DNA of 64,000 nt from Lepraria neglecta (Eukaryota; Ascomycota; Lecanoromycetes; Lecanorales; Stereocaulaceae), in NCBI GenBank assembly GCA_033220425.1, contig CM065653.1, positions 1,674,001-1,738,000 of the forward strand. The letters run 5' to 3'. Of the stretch, positions 20,735-30,773 are shown in pieces. The translations under genes were made by a program, and so were the position numbers. Position 1 is the first letter of the stretch; every line of letters begins with the position of its first letter. Under the pieces are notes generated by a model. The model did no database searches and was not told the DNA's origin. It worked only from the letters and a program-made list of their open reading frames with translations.

Positions 20735-22658
20735 CTAATCCTCAAAATCCCCAACCTCCCTCTCAGGCAACAAAACATTCCTCGGCACACCCTCAAAACT
20801 CCGATCCCACTGCCACCTCTTCCTCTCTTCCTCCGCCAACTCGCCCTTAAGCATCTGGACCACATACTCGCCGATGATCGGAAGGAATTTCCAGCCCTTT
20901 GAGAAAAGCTATTAGTAAATGCGCTGAGAAGGGTGAAGTTTCAGAGAGTTATACTTACGTGAAAGGACCCTGCAGTGGCTATGTAGAGGTTCTGACAACG
21001 TGGGTGGGGGGTGATATACCTAAAGTAGGCGAAGGTTAGTGAATAGGCGCCGAGAGTGTGGGTGTAGGCCCGCAGGTGGTGAAATGGCTTGGGATGGGGC
21101 GCTTTGCAAGATGATATCTTTGGGATTCAAACTCCACCAGCCAGTATACCAGGGCTTATTATCCACCGCTTGGGTCGGACAAGTGCTATTTGTAGATGGA
21201 AAGGAGCTCCAAGCATGGATTTTGGAGTTTCGAACGTGCCAAAGTTGGAGTGTATTTCCAATTTCTCTTGTCATTTCGCGAGACAGTTGAGGTCCCAGCT
21301 TACCAATTATTGTCGGGTGTGACCCCATCCCTAAGCCCCAATCAGCACTAGATGAGCAAGCATGCCAAGGAGGTTACGGGTGAATACCAGCAAAACCGCA
21401 TATCATCAACTTTCAACCCCTCAATTTTCTTGCCATAGATACCTTTCATGACAGTGTCAATCTCCTTTTTGATGCTAGCTGGCATATTTTCTGGTGTGGT
21501 CCATTGGCTCCTATCCGTACTCGTGAACGGAATCGAGATCCTTTGACCAGAAGCAGGATGCTCGACCGTATGCTTGAAGGGCATATCACGGATGAATTTG
21601 AGTTGGTTTTTCGGCGTCGGTGGCATCGTCTCACCTTGGGTCTTATTCGCATCGAGTACGAAGGCTGGAGCATCCTTGAACTTCTCTACTTGCTCAGCGT
21701 TGAGGTTCACAGCTGCTTCGCAGACGCCACAAGCGGTGATTCTGTTGCCGACCTATGGATTTAGGAGTCAGCGTTACCCTGTGCGGGAAGAGGCTTGAGC
21801 TAGAAGTTGGGGCAGGAAAGGCTGGCTTGGAGCGGACTTCTGTCTAGAAGACAAGTCTCGGGAGTAGATAATAGGGCATAAATGTCTGTCATCGAGTATG
21901 GTTGGTGCTAAAAGACATATCTTAAGAGCCATAAATGGAGGGATTTGCTGGCAATGATCCAGCAAATTGCACTCACTTGCAATTCAGGCTGGGTCGGCGC
22001 ACTATCTGCTATAAGTTTCGCTGTGTATGCTCCCGTGCTCAAGATGGTCTTTTCCGCCGTAAAGGTCCTACCATCTTCAGTACGAATCCCCGTACAAGCC
22101 CCATCTTTTAGAATTAGATTTGCAACATTGGCGGTAATGCAATTGACACCGTTCTCCATGACAGCATCAAGTGTGTATTTCAATGCCGTTGCGGCTTCTG
22201 CCCAGCCTGACGATGGGTTCCAGAGGATGTTTTCCACATCAGTCAAGTCGGCATCGGCGTAGATTCCATTGAATCTGGTTTTCAGCTCTTCTGGCTTGAA
22301 TAACTCAGCTCCGACGTCAACTCCCAGCTCTTTGTAATTATCAAAGATCTTGTCGACTAGGTCTGCATGGTTGTCCGTTGCTTTTAGTAGGCCACTCTGA
22401 TGGTACCACATTTCGAACAACGGATCTGTTCGCCATCGTTCAAGCGCCTTCAAGCCTAATTTGCAGTAGAAAATATCCCCATAGTCTGAGCGAACTACTT
22501 TGTTGATATCATGTGAGGCAGCGATGGGGGCAGGGGTATGGAGCCCTGTCTACCAGTATGATCGTTGGTGCTGGTCTCTGCCGGGACAGATATAAGGCGG
22601 TGGAAGCCCCAAAGACCCCTGCACCAGTAATGATGTAGGATGATGCTAATGCGGGCAT
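20735..22658 (-). CDS. FAD-dependent amine oxidase (DAO fold; sarcosine / fructosyl amino acid oxidase-like)
   Basis: Exons on the minus strand: 22658-21977, 21752-21388, 21330-21304 (27 nt), 21019-20959 and 20896-20735. The N-terminus has the dinucleotide-binding motif ITGAGVFGASTALYLSRQ and an acidic strand end (IILVDRAPYP). Later blocks are DPLFEMWYHQSGLLKATDN, NPSSGWAEAATALKYTLDAV, TAEKTILSTGAYTAKLI, and the C-terminal DAO block TAGSFHGWKFLPIIGEYVVQ, which carries the flavin-contacting region. Such enzymes oxidise secondary amines such as sarcosine, pipecolate or fructosyl amino acids and release hydrogen peroxide. One extra base in a run of five C (plus-strand G at 22526-22530) shifts the frame between APYPCP and AASHDINK; exon 1 is 682 nt, one more than a phase-correct length. 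It is either a base-call error or a broken gene. The 224-nt first intron is a copy of the repeat family. Confidence 0.82.
21753..21976 (-). repeat. Introner-like repeat, copy B (occupies an intron exactly)
   Basis: The whole first intron of the amine oxidase gene, from donor GTGAGTGC to acceptor ATCCATAG. It starts with AGTGCAATTT, as copy C does. An 8-bp inverted repeat follows (TTTGCTGG at 44-51 and CCAGCAAA at 59-66 within 21900-21966, with a 7-nt loop). Next come the alternating half-units (ATATGTCTTTTAGCACCAAC; GACTTGTCTTCTAG) and the shared 3' end with a branch-like GCTGAC. Removing it leaves the flanking codons in phase 0 (PELQ / VGNRITACG). Confidence 0.75.
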
Positions 22659-23022
22659 GGTAAAGGTTGATCGATGATAGCATCTGTACAAAGGAGCTTT
22701 GTGCTCGTGTATGAGAGTGTTGCTGGTGATACTGCGGAGATCGACGTCATTTTTAAGGGTCTGCCCACTTTCCGAAACGCTTCTTGATGGTTAGGTTATC
22801 TCACGGGTGCCAAAAAGTTTCGGACGTCGCGGCGTTTCGAAGCCCCAGAATCCCTCGTAAGAAGCACTCATTGGTTGATTTTCTGTGGTTTATTCCCAAG
22901 AAACTGTCCAACTGGGACTCGTAGGCCCATTGCTTGTGCAATCGATGTTTGCGGCTGGAGTTGGCAAAGGCACTTTCTTGGGATGCTCATCCTGTCTTTT
23001 TTTGTAGAGTGTTGCGAAGATG
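22659..23022. other. Intergenic region, DUF2235 gene / amine oxidase
   Basis: About 360 bp between tandem minus-strand genes, holding the amine oxidase promoter. An in-frame upstream ATG at 22691 would add 11 residues to the oxidase. No other feature is seen. Confidence 0.45.
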
Positions 23023-25104
23023 TTACCGACGTTCTAAACTTCGTTCGGGATTACTTCTTTCGGGCTTCGCTCCTCCCAGGACGTAATCAGACATCTTAGG
23101 ACTCTCGCGGAGAAGTTCCTTTTCTAATTCACCATTAAAACGTGTACCAGTCACAGCTCAGAAAGCTTACCTATTTCCCAGAGCGGACTTTCTGGCAATT
23201 CGTGGAGGACTGCCTTTTTCCTGCGCGAGCGAGGTGCCCAGATGAAGGTAGCGCGCTTGTCGGCAGTCTCGTTCATAAGTCTCAACTTGTAAGGGTCGAG
23301 AGCTGGACATTCGTATATACCCTCATCTTCTGTACCTGGTCCTTCAAGCTTGATTCGTGATCTAGCTGATGGGTGGATATACTCATTCGTCTCTCGAAGT
23401 AGCTTCCCTGTTAAACGGCCAGTGTCTGGGTCCACTCGATAGTAGCCGCCCGGCGTCCTATTCAATCTTCCATCGAGCATGTAAATTCCTGTCATAGACC
23501 TGTAAATTTTTCCTGGTGCATAGTGTTAGTCTTGAGAAATTGAGAAACCAATGGAGAAAACGCACCAAAGCTCCATGGCCTCACTTTCTGGCCTGTCTGT
23601 TTGTAATGCTCCTCTGTTTGATCATATTGCTCGAGGATATAATCCACGTCAAAGTCAATGAAAGGCTGTACCTGAGACATCATCCAAGCTAATGTAATAT
23701 TTGCTTGCCCTTGATCGGAGTAGCCTTTTGAGGAAGGAAATTCAGCAGGAGCCCCAATCAACCTTTTTGGTATTTCACTCACCTCCGCCGATATTCTGAT
23801 GTACGCCTGGGAACCAGACTTGTCTCAGGTTCTCGACCAGTCAGCAAAGTCTACAAAAGGGCTCAGAGGATCTTCATACTGTCGTAACACCTCGTTTCTT
23901 CTCCCACACTGACGGGGTAAAGGCAGCCCTATGCTCATCCTATTACACAAATGTCCTCGTTAGTCTGAGCCTATTGGACCGTTCAGAGATTCGTACCAAG
24001 GCTAACGCCTGAAAAGCGTTCTCTATGTGATTGTTGAGACTGGTATCGTAGAACATATATTCTTTCGTAGATTTGTTCTGCAGTCGAAGCCTTTCCAGCC
24101 ATTCGATCCGAGGAATCCCTAAAGACCCTAGGTTTCTGTGGATCAGGACCAACGCCGCCAGTAAGCGAAAATGACGGTTTCTTACCAACGGTGTCCCAGA
24201 CTCCTACCACCTTGACGGGAATATCAAGTCTTGATAGATGGCGCTGATTCGTATAAGCGATTTGTTTTCAAAATTTATTATAAGTTTACGCACACTTTGA
24301 AGCTGTATCTTGTAGTTGGGGTCCAGAGCGCTTGGCTTGTCCGGGAAGGGTGTGTTGGGGTATTTGGGCCTGTAACGCGGGTTCTCGCGATTCTCGAAGT
24401 CCTTGAAGACCTCGGCGAGGTAATTCAACCCAGCCTTTGTCAACAGGCCGACTCCATCGATCAGGCCCGCAATCGACCGAGCAGTAAAGGCTTGGTCGAC
24501 ATGTCAGCCCAGTCTACGAAGGACTTTAGCGATTGAATATGCTCACCACCGCGGGAAAATCCAAAGAGAAAGATCTCGTCGCCGGACATATAGCTAGGTT
24601 ACGACTGTCAAATATGTAATCACGAAGTCATGAATCATTAGTACTGACTTGTTGGCGATGAACGAGTATGCACTTCTGATATTCTCACTCAATCCTTCGG
24701 CTGTAGCTCCACCAACTAGTCGATTTAGGGCGTTGCCGGTCGAGCCTATGCCTGCCTAGAAAGATTATGATGTCAGTCTCATAATAACATTCGAAGTGGG
24801 AAGCCTTATTGGCATTTCGCTGCAGCCTTATCGATCGAGTGGCATGTACCTGATAATATGTTACTTGCTCGATTCCATCCGAGCTCACTGGCTTGATAGC
24901 CTGGGATATACGCGTGACGTTGCTGGGTATTCGCAGCATATGGTTTTGAAAACTGCCAGCCGAGTCCAGCCAGGTTCCTGAAAAGATAGCTTAGTTGGCG
25001 ATTTTCATATATAGACAAATTTGTGTAAGAGGTTTATCTCAAGGGTCGGATCCATGCATACCATCGCAGCACACAATGAGCCTCTTCATGCTGCGCTGGG
25101 TCAT
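23023..25104 (-). CDS. DUF2235 alpha/beta-hydrolase family protein
   Basis: Twelve exons with fully consistent phases give 473 aa: 25104-25062, 24977-24850, 24755-24649, 24593-24547, 24490-24294, 24243-24186, 24127-23997, 23939-23880, 23831-23783, 23724-23566, 23512-23171 and 23123-23023. The N-terminal MKRLIVCCDGTWLDS is the DUF2235 signature strand. Next come NVTRISQAIKPVSSDG and YYQAGIGSTGN. The nucleophile elbow is FLFGFSRGGAFTARSIAG, where GFSRG is a GXSXG motif. Then come VKVVGVWDTVGSLGIPRIEW and WFPGVHQNIGGGYSDQGQAN, whose Asp and His complete a likely catalytic triad. The family includes bacterial type VI lipase effectors of the Tle1 class and many fungal proteins of unknown role. An enzyme acting on lipids or esters is plausible; the substrate is unknown. 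Confidence 0.92.
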
Positions 25105-25785
25105 ACTGTATTGCCCAGCTTTGGCTTCAAACCTGCGATTGCACCAGAGCGTCTTGTAGTTGATGCACTTCAAATATCTGAAAAGATGAAGAACGGAAGT
25201 TCGAGGTTATGTTCAGGCTTTGGTGGCAGCCTCCTGCTCGATCTTGACATGATCTAGAGAGTTTTCCTTTGTCTACTGACTTTTGTAGCACGCGAAGTGT
25301 GCGCGTGTCGTTTAATCGGTTGACCCGAGACGCCAAGAGTAAAGTTGAGGCTGAATCTACACAGTCCGAGCAGGACTCAACATAGTCCGGTATGAGTAGT
25401 AACAATATAATGTTGTCTTCCGGGAAAAGGAATAAGAAAGAGATCTTGTTGATGTTAACAGAGTATTACAAGCGCTTCGGCGATATCTAGTCTAGTGGCA
25501 GTTCGGGCGCGATCTACCTTTGTTGATCCCGCCGAGCCCGCCAAGGTTATCTATTTATGGGACATCACCACACATTTAGTATGCAACTCATGAGCAATAA
25601 TATCATTTGGCAATATTTAAGGATATTTCGGAACAGCCAATGAGGTCCCATAGATGCATACTGCCTCTGTCATGTGCTAATGTACAAGTGCCCGCCACGC
25701 CAGCACGAAACAGGAGTATTGATTTCATGACTGCACAAGTCTGTTCACATATCGACATACACAATGTCCTTTAGCACCTCAATCT
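25105..25785. other. Intergenic region, PEBP gene / DUF2235 gene
   Basis: 681 bp between two tandem minus-strand genes, with AT-rich patches. It contains the promoter of the DUF2235 gene. The short open frames have no recognisable features. Confidence 0.45.
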
Positions 25786-27167
25786 CTACTGTTTCTTGTT
25801 CTGCGCATAGAAGAAATTTGCTCCTGCGCTCAATCAGCCTCAGTCTGTGATTTCACTGCTGCTCTATGGCACGAAATTAAGAGAATTTAAAGATATCGAC
25901 AGAAGTAAAGAGTAGCGGTAGCGGCCTTACCAATGGCAACCAAGTGGTTTTCTTCCGCCCACTCTCTCACGCCTGCTCCAACTTTTCCATATCCCCAATG
26001 TGGCCTGTCCTTTGGCTTCTTCAGATGTCCCTGTGGCTCATCAATGGCTTTTGGCGCGAGTAAAACGAAGACGTAGCGGTGGTATCCTGTCTTCGGCGGT
26101 GGCGCTGGAGGTAAGTAAGGCATCAGCTCTTGAATACCGCTGCCTCCAGACTCCATTCTCATGTTGAATGGCGAAAGCGATGTAGGCACACCCGACATTT
26201 CTGCATCAACATGGTCCGCGGTGATGTTCGCGGCGATCCAGTCTAGTAATCCACTGGGTCAGAACTGCCTTTCCGAAGTCAAAGAGCTAGCTAAGGGAGC
26301 ATTTTCGAGGTCGTTTCGGAACAAATGCCCCCGAAACATGGGTCATAACCCAAACTGAAGTACACGTTGGGGAGAAATTAGCAGGAGAATAAGTAACTCA
26401 CGGCACATCTGCGCTTTGACAGGTTCGGCACGAGAGGTAGCATCCGGATCAGTGAGCACTAGAATGTAGGTAGAATTGCTTTTTATCGTCCGAGTTGGGG
26501 CAGTTCCCGAAGCATGGATGTTGAAGACAGGTTGGGACTGAACAGCTTTGGGTTTTAATTTGTTGCCGAGACCTACGGATTTGTGTTTCGCAGGATAAGA
26601 AAGAGTAATGGAGACCGATGGTTCAAAGTCATCGAGGACTGGCAACGATAAGTGTCAGTAAGTGTAAGATATGAAAGGAAGGCTGCTTGTAGAAAACGCA
26701 AGAGACGCTGTGCCTGAGGATGCAATAGCGAAGCAAAGGCATGCAAGGATATTCAATACATTCGGCTCGCGGATGAACACAAGAAGTTGGAATCAGGGTC
26801 GCTCCACCCGGTACTTGTGAAAAAACGAGACTCTCTAGTCAAGCTGCGTCACATCGGACTGACCAGGAGCTCAAAACATGAAATTCTATAGACTCAGCTG
26901 TACTGAACTTGACAAACTTGCAGTACAATTCCACAGGAGATGCTTACCATCTGGGATGACACCGGCCTTCTTGAGCCTAGCAATGGTTAGCAGCCTTTGC
27001 ATTCAAGCTGTAGATGTTGCGTACGCCTCGCGAGTGCTTTCGCTTGCGGTTTCCCCATAGTCATCAAAAGGCACTTGAGGGGAGTCGGCCCATGGTGTAA
27101 AGGCACCACATGACTGCTGCAAACCTGCAAAGAGCAGGAAAGTGAGATAGAAAGTCACGCAGTGCAT
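25786..27167 (-). CDS. Secreted phosphatidylethanolamine-binding family protein
   Basis: Five exons, 27167-27025, 26976-26948, 26638-26402, 26242-25931 and 25823-25786, give 252 aa with exact phases. The N-terminus MHCVTFYLTFLLFAGLQQSC is a clear signal peptide. The PEBP fold follows: VSITLSYPAKHKSV, YILVLTDPDATSRAE (the DPDxPxR motif, with alanine-threonine in place of the usual residues), CHWIAANIT (the conserved CHW, assembled across a splice), PPPKTGYHRYVFVLLAPK (GxHRYV) and the ending GANFFYAQNKKQ. PEBPs bind anionic ligands and include carboxypeptidase Y inhibitor and flowering-time regulators. This one should be secreted or vacuolar. The third intron-exon unit follows a 309-nt intron, much longer than its neighbours. 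Confidence 0.92.
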
Positions 27168-27627
27168 CGTTCAGTGAGTCTCGGCTTCAGTAGTGGCTTG
27201 CAAAAGTCTGCTTTAGTGTTCTCAGTCCACTTCCTTTCTGGATGAGGACTTTTGTTACACCAAGCACGACGCATGGCAATGTTTGGTTTCAATAATGCGG
27301 GGGAAGAAGAACGTCATCTTCAAATCCCGCAGGAAAATCCCTTTCGGGTATGACAAAACGGTAAACAGTAGATTGCTTGGCGGGCTTTGAACCTTGAACT
27401 TGGTCTTGGAGAGCAATTTTTGCACACGAGCCATAGAGCAGCGCCTTGACTTTGATCTTCGATTCCTGGCAAGTTTCGAATGTCTGATGACACCAGCGCT
27501 ACCTAGAAGGAGTACCTCGTATCTAGACACCGCGTGCGGAGAAGCCTGTGACTAGCAGGCGTGACGCGAACCTCTCCCTCCCCAACCCGACTCCCCGAGT
27601 GCCATCTTGTCGACAAGGGCAATCAAT
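27168..27627. other. Divergent intergenic region, PEBP / DNM1
   Basis: 460 bp between two start codons that point away from each other. It should contain both promoters. No other signal is seen. Confidence 0.5.
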
Positions 27628-30303
27628 ATGGCATCTCTCGGGGAGGAACTCCTTAACGTGGTCAACAAACTACAGGACCTCGTCTTCAACACCATTGGCA
27701 ATGACTCGCTGGATCTCCCTCAAATTGTAGGCCTCACCCTTCGTGCTTTTGGCGCATTGCGTAGCAGCTTTTACTGACTTTATACTAGGTCGTGGTAGGC
27801 TCGCAGTCGTCTGGAAAATCATCTGTCCTCGAGAATATTGTGGGGCGGGACTTCCTACCTCGGGGCAGCGGCATCGTAACCAGGCGGCCTTTGATCCTAC
27901 AACTCATCAACGTCCCAAGCGAACGAGATGACAAGCCTGACAGTGATGAAGTGCATGTCCCACATACTGCAGCAAGTGTCAGCGGGCAAGGAGAATGGGC
28001 AGAATTCCACCACATCCCAGGGCAAAAGTTCCGCGACTTCGGAGAGGTCAAGAGGGAGATAGAAAATGAAACAGCCAGGATAGCAGGGAGCAATAAGGGC
28101 ATCAACAGGCAGCCAATCAATCTCAAGATATACTCGCCGCATGTTCTCAGCTTGACTCTGGTTGATCTCCCTGGTTTGACGAAAGTGCCCATTGGAGATC
28201 AGCCGTCGGATATTGAGAAGCAGACCCGGAACCTCATCTCTGAATACATTGCGAAGCCAAATAGCATAATATTGGCAGTCTCACCTGCAAATGTCGATAT
28301 TGTCAACTCTGAAGCTTTGAAGCTGGCTCGTCATGTGGATCCAATAGGCCGACGAACAATAGGCGTGCTCACCAAAGTGGATCTCATGGATCATGGCACC
28401 AATGCGCTGGACATACTCTCTGGACGCGTATACCCTTTGAAGCTTGGTTTCATCGGGGTAGTCAATCGGTCACAGCAGGACATACAAGGGAACAAGTCTC
28501 TAGCAGATGCGCTGAAGGATGAGGCAGACTTCTTCAGACACAACCCTGCTTATCGGAATATGGCAAATCGATGTGGAACCCAGTTCCTTGCGAAAAGTCT
28601 CAACAACACTCTTATGGCCCACATCCGAGACCGATTACCGGATATCAAAGCAAGACTGAATACTTTGATGGGGCAAACACAGCAAGAGCTCGCGAGCTAC
28701 GGCAACATGCAATTCAGCGGCAAGGAGCATCGGGGCTCTCTGATATTACAGCTAATGACACGCTTCGCATCATCTTTCATCTCATCAATAGACGGTACAT
28801 CAATGGAGATCTCAACGAAAGAACTCTGTGGTGGTGCAAGAATATACTACATCTTCAACTCTGTCTTCGGCAACTCATTGGAAACGATCGACCCTACAAC
28901 CAATCTCTCAGTTCTCGACATCCGAACAGCAATTCGCAACTCCACCGGTCCTCGCCCTAGTCTCTTCGTCCCTGAGCTCGCCTTCGATCTCCTCGTCAAA
29001 CCACAAATCAAGATGCTTGAAACACCCAGCCAGCGGTGCGTCGAGCTGGTATATGAAGAGCTCATCAAAATCTGCCACACCTGCGGCTCAACTGAACTCT
29101 CCCGCTTCCCACGCCTGCAAGCAAAACTCATCGAAGTCGTTTCCGATCTTCTTCGCGAACGACTAGGTCCAGCATCCAGCTATGTCGAGTCTCTCATATC
29201 CATACAACGCGCCTACATCAACACCAATCACCCCAACTTCCTCGGCGCAGCAGCAGCAATGGAATCCGTCGTTCAGAATAAACGGGAAAAGGAGAAAAAA
29301 GCAGTCGCAGCAGAAGAGCGAAGAAAGCGGGAACAGCGGCGCATGAAAGAGCTGTCAGGCGGCATGAATGGTACCGAGACCCCCGAAGACGAAGAGGAAG
29401 CCGCAGACGAAGTCAAGAGCATACACACTCTCCCCCACCGAGGTCAGGCAACAAAAGGAAGCAGAAGCATATCCCCAGCCATTGGCCGAGGCGCAGAAAA
29501 CGGCCACCACAGCATCGCAGCAAACATGAACGGCCGACCAGGATCACCACCACGATTCGATCGTGGCGCAGGCGCAGGCAGCACGCGAGACTCCTTCCTC
29601 AACTACTTTTTCGGAAAAGAAGGCGGCTTGCCATCTGCTGGTGGACTCAACGCAGTAGGCGGAACAGCTGCGGCCGCTGCAGCAGGGAACCGCCATGTCA
29701 GCCATAACGCGGAGCCGAGCTTCAGCCAGAGCATACGGAGAGGAAATAATAGGCATAATGAGCGAAGCTCGCCAATGCAGCCGCAGTACAGTCAGGATGA
29801 ATACGATATGAATACAGGCAGAGACTACAACGACTACGATTCCCAATTTGTAAGTCTTTCCCCCTCTTCGCCTAACGTCTCAATTATCAGAACAAAGTGT
29901 TGACCACAAACCACAGCCCTCCTCCCAAGGTGACCCCGAACTCACCGAGCGCGAAGCCCTCGAAACAGAACTAATCCGCCGCCTCATCTCCTCCTACTTC
30001 AACATCGTGCGTGAATCCATCGCCGACCAAGTTCCTAAAGCTGTCATGCATCTCCTCGTCAACCACTCCAAAGACGTAGTGCAGAATCGATTGGTTAGTG
30101 AATTGTATAAGGAGGAGTATTTTGGCGATTTGCTGTATGAGGACGACGGCATCAAGGCTGAGAGGGAGAAGTGCGAGAAGTTGCTTAGTATGTGCTTTCT
30201 TTCTTTTTTGTTGTTCGTTGGGAGTGGGATTGTTGTGTGGCTAACTGGGATGGAAATAGGCACTTATAGGGAAGCTGCGAAGATTGTTGGGGAGGTGCTG
30301 TAG
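27628..30303 (+). CDS. DNM1: Dynamin-related GTPase Dnm1 (mitochondrial/peroxisomal fission)
   Basis: Four exons, 27628-27726, 27789-29849, 29917-30187 and 30260-30303, give 824 aa. The GTPase domain occupies residues 1-300: P-loop VVVGSQSSGKSSVLENIVGR, switch FLPRGSGIVTRRP, DLPGLTK and TKVDLMD. The middle (stalk) domain follows to about residue 520. A low-complexity, charged and Ser/Gly/Ala-rich insert at 530-710 replaces a PH domain. The C-terminal GED (TERE, then YFNIVRESIADQVPKAVMHL) ends at AAKIVGEVL. The N-terminus MASLGEELLNVVNKLQD is the Dnm1 type, not Vps1. Dnm1 assembles in rings on mitochondria and peroxisomes and constricts them, recruited through Fis1 and adaptors. Identification is confident. 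Confidence 0.96.
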
Positions 30304-30773
30304 GAGTGGGGTGGAGGCTGGCGCTGAAGAAGAGGTGTATTACTAAATGGGTCGCGTGCTCTTATAGAGTGTGATATACCATTGGCGTTGGTCTCCGCTT
30401 ATTATGGTGGTTGGCGGCTCACATTTATTGGAGCCGTCGACTCCTCTACTGATTTCTATACCTTGTAGCTTCGATTCGACCTACTCTTGGCCTAGGTTAC
30501 AATTACAATCAGATTTGAAACACCTTGTACATCCTACGTTGGTCTAAGATCGGTGTTCGAGAGTTTGAGAGCTTGATTTAATTGGGACTTTTCCAAATCT
30601 ACTCTATGTCTACGCATATTGGTTTTTTATCCCTAACACATCTGACGGGTGAGCTTCGTAGATGAGCGTAAAGATTAGGCTGTTCTTACCCGGGACACAC
30701 GCACCCGGGCGCAGCCTTCTCTTCGTTCACGCGTGGACAACGCCTCCTCCGGGTAATGATGCTCCTAACCTTC
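30304..30773. other. Convergent intergenic region, DNM1 / YEA4-like
   Basis: 470 bp between two converging 3' ends. Nothing beyond expected 3' UTR sequence is recognised. Confidence 0.5.

Noticed and set aside
21020-21303. Long second intron of the amine oxidase as another repeat copy
   Set aside because: No half-unit or end similarity to the family was seen by eye.
26639-26947. Long PEBP intron as a repeat copy
   Set aside because: No internal period and no similarity to the three copies.
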